This document shows, piece by piece, positions 59,739 to 64,000 of a stretch of 64,000 nt of DNA. The notes beneath the pieces are model-generated. The model did no database searches and was not told where the DNA came from. It saw nothing but the letters and a program-made list of their open reading frames with translations. Both the position numbers and the translations under genes were made by a program. Every line of letters begins with the position of its first letter. Position 1 is the first letter of the stretch. Source of the DNA: JACDCA01 sp963810305 (GTDB lineage Bacteria; Acidobacteriota; Vicinamibacteria; Vicinamibacterales; 2-12-FULL-66-21); assembly GCA_963810305.1 (NCBI GenBank), contig CAWEMY010000019.1, positions 62,001 to 126,000 of the forward strand, in the 5' to 3' direction.

Positions 59739-60349
59739 GAGGACGGCGTCGTTGTCTCCGCAGGTGGCTCGCCCGGTGAGGCAGGTCTGATTTCTCGCCG
59801 ATTCGGACGCTCTTCGCGCGGAGCCAGGAACCACAACCAGGCCGCCTGCTGATCCTGGGTGGCCGCGGTGACGATCACCGAGGTCATGACCGGACGACGT
59901 TCCTTCGGCCGTAGAGTCAGGGTCGCGCGCAGTTGTGGTGCCACGACACTGAGCGCAGTCAGGATCTCGGCAAGCCGGTCGCGATCCTCCGTGAAGAGCA
60001 GCAGCTGCCGCTCCTTCAGCCGCTTAGGCGTCACGTTCAGCAACTCGCCCGCCGCGGCGTTCGCCTTGAGGATGACGCCGTCCGCGCTGGTCAGCAGACA
60101 CGCGCTCGGCACGGATTCAAAGAGGTGCTCCCACGCATCCGATTCTGCCCGGAGCTCCGCTCGAAGTCGCTGGTTCTCGAGGTGCCCATCGGTCAGATCG
60201 CGCATCATGGCGTCGCATGCGGACAGCGCGTCGTCGGTGATTTCATCGACCGGTCCGCTGGCAAATTTCCGGCGGACTTTCACAGCCCGCATCCGTAACT
60301 GCCCAAGCTCGCGTGTCCAGCGTTGTGTGGGATCGGTGGTGCCGGTCAC
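59720..60349 (-). CDS. Single PAS domain protein
   Basis: 209 residues, GTG start. Coiled helical N-terminus (~15-70, HLENQRLRAELRAESDAWEH), then a PAS domain (~72-180): LFESVPSACLLTSADGVILK, ANAAAGELLNVTPKRLKERQ and LTLRPKERRPVMTSVIVTA. A Pro-rich tail (SPGEPPAETTTPSS) follows. It has no output domain, so it would act through partners, likely the REC protein or kinase beside it. The gene end overlaps the sulfatase relic; the last residues (SSYVPPA) may be acquired. Confidence 0.8.
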   Translation of the reverse strand: MTGTTDPTQRWTRELGQLRMRAVKVRRKFASGPVDEITDDALSACDAMMRDLTDGHLENQRLRAELRAESDAWEHLFESVPSACLLTSADGVILKANAAAGELLNVTPKRLKERQLLLFTEDRDRLAEILTALSVVAPQLRATLTLRPKERRPVMTSVIVTAATQDQQAAWLWFLAPREERPNRREIRPASPGEPPAETTTPSSYVPPA

Positions 60350-60398
60350 AGGGAGCCGCCAACGCGGCGACTCACCTGCCGTTCAGCGAGTATCGCAG

Positions 60399-60785
60399 TC
60401 ATATCTGTAATCGGCCCTCAGCCGGGTCAATAATCGACGAAAGGACGTGTGCCAGTTCGTCCGGGAGGCAGGGCTTGAGGAGCACTGCCGCGCATCCGGC
60501 GCGGCGCGCGGCGGGGACGAGAGCCGGATCACTCCGACCGGTCAGCACAACGACCGGGATGTCGCGGGTAAGAGGATCCGCTTTCAGGCCCTCGATGAGC
60601 GCCCACCCACCGCAATCGGGCAGATTGAGGTCGGTGACTATTGCGTTCGGACGGTCGAGCTTGACCGAGCACTGCGCCGACTCGACGTTGCTCGCTGTGA
60701 GCGGGCGATACCCAGCATGCAGCAGGCCGAGCGAGTACATCTCAGCCGTATCGACGCTATCGTCGACAATCAGGACAGTCCGCAT
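60399..60785 (-). CDS. Stand-alone response regulator receiver
   Basis: 128 residues, REC domain only. Acidic pocket Asp8/Asp9, phosphoacceptor Asp52 in IVTDLNLPD, Thr82 and Lys104 are all present. It has no output domain, similar to CheY- or DivK-like relays. It lies between the Crp-type regulator and the PAS gene, 31 and 49 bases from each, and is probably phosphorylated by the adjacent kinase or by another one. Confidence 0.92.
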   Translation of the reverse strand: MRTVLIVDDSVDTAEMYSLGLLHAGYRPLTASNVESAQCSVKLDRPNAIVTDLNLPDCGGWALIEGLKADPLTRDIPVVVLTGRSDPALVPAARRAGCAAVLLKPCLPDELAHVLSSIIDPAEGRLQI

Positions 60786-60816
60786 TGCGTTTTGGGGGTT
60801 TGGGCACGTCGTGACC

Positions 60817-61593
60817 CTACCGCAGCCGAGGCGGCGTATCTGTCCGGTTCCTGACAGTCTCTAGTTGCAGGCCGTCGAACTGCTTCTTGATCACCCCGTA
60901 GCACTCACAGGACGAGGTTTCCAGCCGTTTTCGATCGATCATCTTGATGTGACCGTGCTTGTAGCTGATCATTCCGGCGTTCTGCAAAACGCCTGCGGTC
61001 ACGGTGACAGTTTGCCGGCGGACGCCGAGCATCACGGCGAGGAACTCGTGACTCAGGTCGAACTCGTCGCGGCCGACTCTGTCATGTGTCGTCAGCAGCC
61101 ATCTCGAGCATCGCTCCTGGATGTGGTGTCTCGCGTTGCACGCGACCGATTGCATCATCAAGGCAAGGGCCGCCTGCGCGTAGCGGCCCATCAAGTCGAA
61201 CAGCACTCCCTCCCGCGCCAGCTCGCGCCTGAACGCACTGACCTCGAGCCTCTCCGCGTTGGTGTCGGGCACCTGCATCATCGTCTCCCCCACGGCGACC
61301 GGGCGTGCGCTGAGGAACGCTTCGAGGCCGACGACCCCTTCCACTCCCACCGTCGCGGTCTCTACCATGGTGCCGTCGCCCAGCAGCGCCGTCACTGATG
61401 CGACCCCACCGTTCGGAAAGTAGACGTATTCGAGCGGCTCACCATATTTGTGAAAGACATGGCGGGCCTCGACCGGGATTGTTTTCAGGTGTGGGAGGAG
61501 TCGAGCGAAATCTTCGGGCGGCAACGAACGCAGCAGGAGATTCTTTGGACGTTCGGACGGTGGCGGACGAGTGTCGACAGAATTGTTCGGCAT
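60817..61593 (-). CDS. Crp/Fnr-family transcription regulator
   Basis: 258 residues. ATG 61593 follows GAGGGG. Cyclic-nucleotide-like sensory beta-roll (~30-140): HVFHKYGEPLEYVYFPNGGV, and GVEGVVGLEAFLS. It is followed by a dimer helix and a C-terminal winged helix-turn-helix (~185-240) with LSHEFLAVMLGVRRQTVTVT, the standard Crp/Fnr recognition helix. It has no Fnr-type N-terminal Cys cluster. Effector unknown. A 26-base palindrome at 59414 is a candidate site. Confidence 0.9.
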   Translation of the reverse strand: MPNNSVDTRPPPSERPKNLLLRSLPPEDFARLLPHLKTIPVEARHVFHKYGEPLEYVYFPNGGVASVTALLGDGTMVETATVGVEGVVGLEAFLSARPVAVGETMMQVPDTNAERLEVSAFRRELAREGVLFDLMGRYAQAALALMMQSVACNARHHIQERCSRWLLTTHDRVGRDEFDLSHEFLAVMLGVRRQTVTVTAGVLQNAGMISYKHGHIKMIDRKRLETSSCECYGVIKKQFDGLQLETVRNRTDTPPRLR

Positions 61594-61791
61594 AACCCCT
61601 CGACGCTGTAAAGGCTTGGTCGAGTCTGGGATTGCCGATACCCGCAAAAGCGGCAGTGGCAGGCTCAAGGAAGCGTGACCCGGTCAGGATACCAGAGCCG
61701 GGCTGAATTAGCCCGACTATAGAGACAATCCAGGATCGGAGACCGGCCGTAGACCTTCATGGCGGGCGCAATGCTCGCCAGGGAGGTGCAT
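61594..61791. other. Divergent regulatory region, Crp gene / DUF4331 gene
   Basis: Contains GGGCT-GAATT-AGCCC hairpin (about 61701-61715) and TATAGA nearby on the plus strand. No gene seen. Confidence 0.4.
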
Positions 61792-63165
61792 GTGGCAGCA
61801 AGATTTCGTTTCGCGGCGCGGTTGATGGCGATCACAGCAGTCGCCATCGTCGCCGGTGGCCAGGGCGCGGATCCGTCGGCATCGAGCCACAGGGAAGCGC
61901 CCCTCATCAGCCAGGACCCCCTTGCGGACAACACGGACGTTTACGCGTTCGTGAGTCCCGCCAGTCCGGACAAGGTCACCCTCATCAGCAATTTCATTCC
62001 GCTGCAATTGCCGGCGAGCGGGCCGAACTTCTGGAAATTCGACGACAACGTCCTCTACGAGATCATGGTGGATAACACCGGTGATGCCGTCGAAGACATC
62101 ACGTTCCAGTTTCGTTTCCGCACCGAGACCAGGAATCAGAACACGTTCCTCTATAACACGGGGGTGATCAGCGGCCTCGACGACCCGGACTGGAACGTGC
62201 GGCAGTTCTACTCGGTCACACGGATCGACGGTCCGCGGCGGCGGGGTCGCGGTCAGCTGCTCGCCGACAATCTGCCGTCGCCACCGGTCAACGTTGGGGT
62301 GCGTTCGATCCCCGACTACGCCACGGTCGCGACACAGGCCGTGCGCGCGCTGCCGAATGGCATCAATGTGTTCGCCGGTCAGCGCGACGAGGGTTTCTAC
62401 GTGAACCTCGGCGTGTTCGACCTGCTCGGCGTCCCGCCGGCCGATAACGACACGCCGGATTCGACCGCCGGCCTGAATATCCACTCGATTGCCATCGAAC
62501 TGCCCATCACCGCGTTGACGGCGAATGGCACGCGACCTGGCGCCGGGGATCCGAACGCGGTCATCGGGGTGTGGTCGACCGCCTCGCGACCGTCGGTCAC
62601 CGTGCGCAACGGCGGCGAGGAACGCCACAACGGACGGTACGTGCAGGTCTCGCGCCTCGGCCAGCCGCTGGTGAACGAAGTCGTGATCCCGCGCGCGCTC
62701 AAGGACGCATTCAACGCCATTCCGCCGACTGAGGATGCGGTGGCGCTGCCCGTCGTTCTGGATCCCGAAGTCCCGAAACTGCTCAAGCTTCTGTTCGACG
62801 TCGATTCACCCCCGGCGCCACGACAGGATCTCGTGACGATCTTCCTCACCGGCATTCCGAATGTGAACCAGAGGCCGGGAGCAACGCCGTCTGAAATGTT
62901 GCGGTTGAACGTCGGCATTCCACCGTCGCCGGTTCCGAATCGCCTGGGGGTGATCGGCAACGACGGGGCGGGCTATCCGAATGGACGCCGAGTGGGCGAC
63001 GACGTGACGGACATCTCGATCCGCGCGATGGCGGGAGCAACGCCTCTGACGCCGAATTTCAACACCGGCATCAACGCGACGCTGGGCGACGGCGTGATCG
63101 GAAACGACGTCCCCTATCTGACCGTGTTCCCATACCTCGGGCTGCCGCATCCCGGCAACCGGTAG
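61792..63165 (+). CDS. DUF4331 exported protein
   Basis: 457 residues. GTG 61792 has GGGAGG five bases upstream, which decides it over ATG 61759. Signal peptide (RLMAITAVAIVAGGQGADPS), then the DUF4331 signature SSHREAPLISQDPLADNTDV-YAFVSP at about 27-52. The two acidic NTD/DNxxD segments later (GNDGAGYPNGRRVGDDVTDI) may bind metal. It ends DVPYLTVFPYLGLPHPGNR, also typical. Function of the family is not established. Followed six bases later by the TPR gene, a pairing that suggests a unit. Confidence 0.9.
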   Translation: MAARFRFAARLMAITAVAIVAGGQGADPSASSHREAPLISQDPLADNTDVYAFVSPASPDKVTLISNFIPLQLPASGPNFWKFDDNVLYEIMVDNTGDAVEDITFQFRFRTETRNQNTFLYNTGVISGLDDPDWNVRQFYSVTRIDGPRRRGRGQLLADNLPSPPVNVGVRSIPDYATVATQAVRALPNGINVFAGQRDEGFYVNLGVFDLLGVPPADNDTPDSTAGLNIHSIAIELPITALTANGTRPGAGDPNAVIGVWSTASRPSVTVRNGGEERHNGRYVQVSRLGQPLVNEVVIPRALKDAFNAIPPTEDAVALPVVLDPEVPKLLKLLFDVDSPPAPRQDLVTIFLTGIPNVNQRPGATPSEMLRLNVGIPPSPVPNRLGVIGNDGAGYPNGRRVGDDVTDISIRAMAGATPLTPNFNTGINATLGDGVIGNDVPYLTVFPYLGLPHPGNR

Positions 63166-63171
63166 ACGGCA

Positions 63172-64000
63172 ATGCTCAGCGCACGCAACTTCTTGATGCT
63201 GATCGCTGTGTCTGCCGCTGCCGGCGCGGTCCTCCTCCATGAGCCCTCGCGTCCGCGTGCGAAGGCTGGCGACGTGGCGCTCGGGCGGGCGGCCGCGCTG
63301 TCCACGGCGCCCGACGCACTCGAGCGACTGATTGCCGACAGCCGGGCGCGCGTCGATCGGGATCCCGCCGACGGGGAAGCCGCCGTGCTCCTCGCCGACG
63401 CGCTGATGCGGGCGGCGCGCGTACGGTCCGATGCATCGCTGCCGCTCGAGGCAGAGCGGGCGCTGCGGGCGACGCTGCGGCACAATCCCGCGGACTATCC
63501 CGCGCTGCGCATGCTCGGCGTGGTGTACCTCTCGCAGCATCGGTTCACCGCGGCGCTCGAGGCGGCGCGAAAGTCATCACGCATCCGGCCCTCGGACGCC
63601 TGGAACCACGCAGTGGCGGGCGACGCTCTGCTGGAGCTCGGACGATATGACGAAGCGTTCGACGCGTTCGACGAAGTCATGCGGCTTCGTCCGGATGCCG
63701 CAGCGTACGCGCGTGCGGCCTACGCCCGCGAGCTGCAGGGAGATCTGGACGGCGCCGCGCGTTTGATGACCATGTCCGCCGAAGGCACCGGCGCGCACGA
63801 TCCAGAGGCACAAGCCTGGATCTACGCCCAGCTTGGATCCATCTACCTGCAGCAAGGGCGCCTGGATCAGGCATCGCGCGAATTCGACAGAGCGGAGTTC
63901 ACGTTTCCATCGCATCCCTACGCCCGCGCCGGGCGGGTTCGGCTGCTCATCGCCCGCTCACGGTTCGGCGAGGCGCTAGCGCTTGTCGAGCGTGGTCCCC
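63172..64000 (+). CDS. TPR protein (3' end beyond the window)
   Basis: 276 codons present, open to the right edge. Starts MLSARNFLMLIAVSAAAGAV, a signal or membrane anchor. At least five TPR-like units follow, for example NPADYPALRMLGVVYLSQHR, DAWNHAVAGDALLELGRYDE and AWIYAQLGSIYLQQGRLDQA. It is immediately downstream of the DUF4331 gene and likely co-transcribed. Probably a periplasmic adaptor; partner unknown. Confidence 0.85.
   Translation, partial: MLSARNFLMLIAVSAAAGAVLLHEPSRPRAKAGDVALGRAAALSTAPDALERLIADSRARVDRDPADGEAAVLLADALMRAARVRSDASLPLEAERALRATLRHNPADYPALRMLGVVYLSQHRFTAALEAARKSSRIRPSDAWNHAVAGDALLELGRYDEAFDAFDEVMRLRPDAAAYARAAYARELQGDLDGAARLMTMSAEGTGAHDPEAQAWIYAQLGSIYLQQGRLDQASREFDRAEFTFPSHPYARAGRVRLLIARSRFGEALALVERGP

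Overview
The window looks like a piece of an Acidobacteriota chromosome, probably class Vicinamibacteria. This is inferred from gene content: a VWFA-related protein of the acidobacterial type, three Oar-like TonB-dependent receptors with a carboxypeptidase-regulatory N-terminus, tandem sulfatase-fold/TPR proteins, a DUF4331 protein and high G+C throughout. No phage, IS element, plasmid gene or CRISPR array was found. Housekeeping genes dominate and are packed in overlapping operons. Four genes carry clear frame disruptions. These could be real decay or base-calling indels.

Layout. 1-7723 (minus) is one tight operon read right to left: ugd, galE, GT2 glycosyltransferase, MsbA-type ABC exporter, yicC, gmk, rpoZ, coaBC (cut by the left edge). 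7843-15511 (plus) is a surface-polysaccharide operon: three GT4 and one GT2 glycosyltransferases, a further GT4-like enzyme, a membrane sugar-1-phosphate transferase and a UDP-glucuronate decarboxylase. With ugd and galE it supplies UDP-GlcA, UDP-Xyl and UDP-Gal for a polymer, but no flippase or polymerase is present here. 15486-22820 (minus) holds pgsA, a TPR/SLH lipoprotein, hflX, tsaC, an MFS exporter with a damaged start, glpX and a frameshifted acyl-CoA dehydrogenase. 22939-30502 holds an SAM hydrolase, a methyltransferase-like gene, a bactofilin, the iscS-type desulfurase/mnmA pair for tRNA 2-thiouridine, trxB/trxA and glgA. 30645-37942 holds two sulfatase-fold/TPR genes and, divergently, a broken TonB-type receptor. 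38053-42323 holds an orphan FdhE-like gene, a D-Ala-D-Ala carboxypeptidase, two small hypothetical genes and an orphan DNA methyltransferase. 42456-50433 holds two intact giant receptors and the VWFA protein. 50453-55060 holds two unknown genes, an apparently exported O-methyltransferase, an 80-residue basic-tailed protein, arginase, a PEP-CTERM protein and tRNA-Lys(UUU). 55284-64000 holds an S9 peptidase, a signalling group (Crp/Fnr regulator, REC, PAS, histidine kinase) with a sulfatase relic embedded in it, DUF4331 and a TPR gene cut by the right edge.

The most unusual feature is non-coding. At least nine gene junctions carry arrays of degenerate 7- or 8-base repeats, often as two opposed arms that can fold back. 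There are several sequence families (TGATTAC-, CTAACTN-, CATCGGYY-, GGTCNNNG- and CGC-rich types). The arrays repeatedly supply the stop codon, start codon or promoter of the neighbouring gene, and one lies inside the 5' end of a glycosyltransferase reading frame. Two further hairpin or tandem elements, a CCTTTAGG-type hairpin and a 30-base TTCGACTCGC unit, sit at gene 3' ends. Several promoters place a -10 box only about six bases before the start codon, suggesting leaderless mRNAs. One gene seems to start at CTG.
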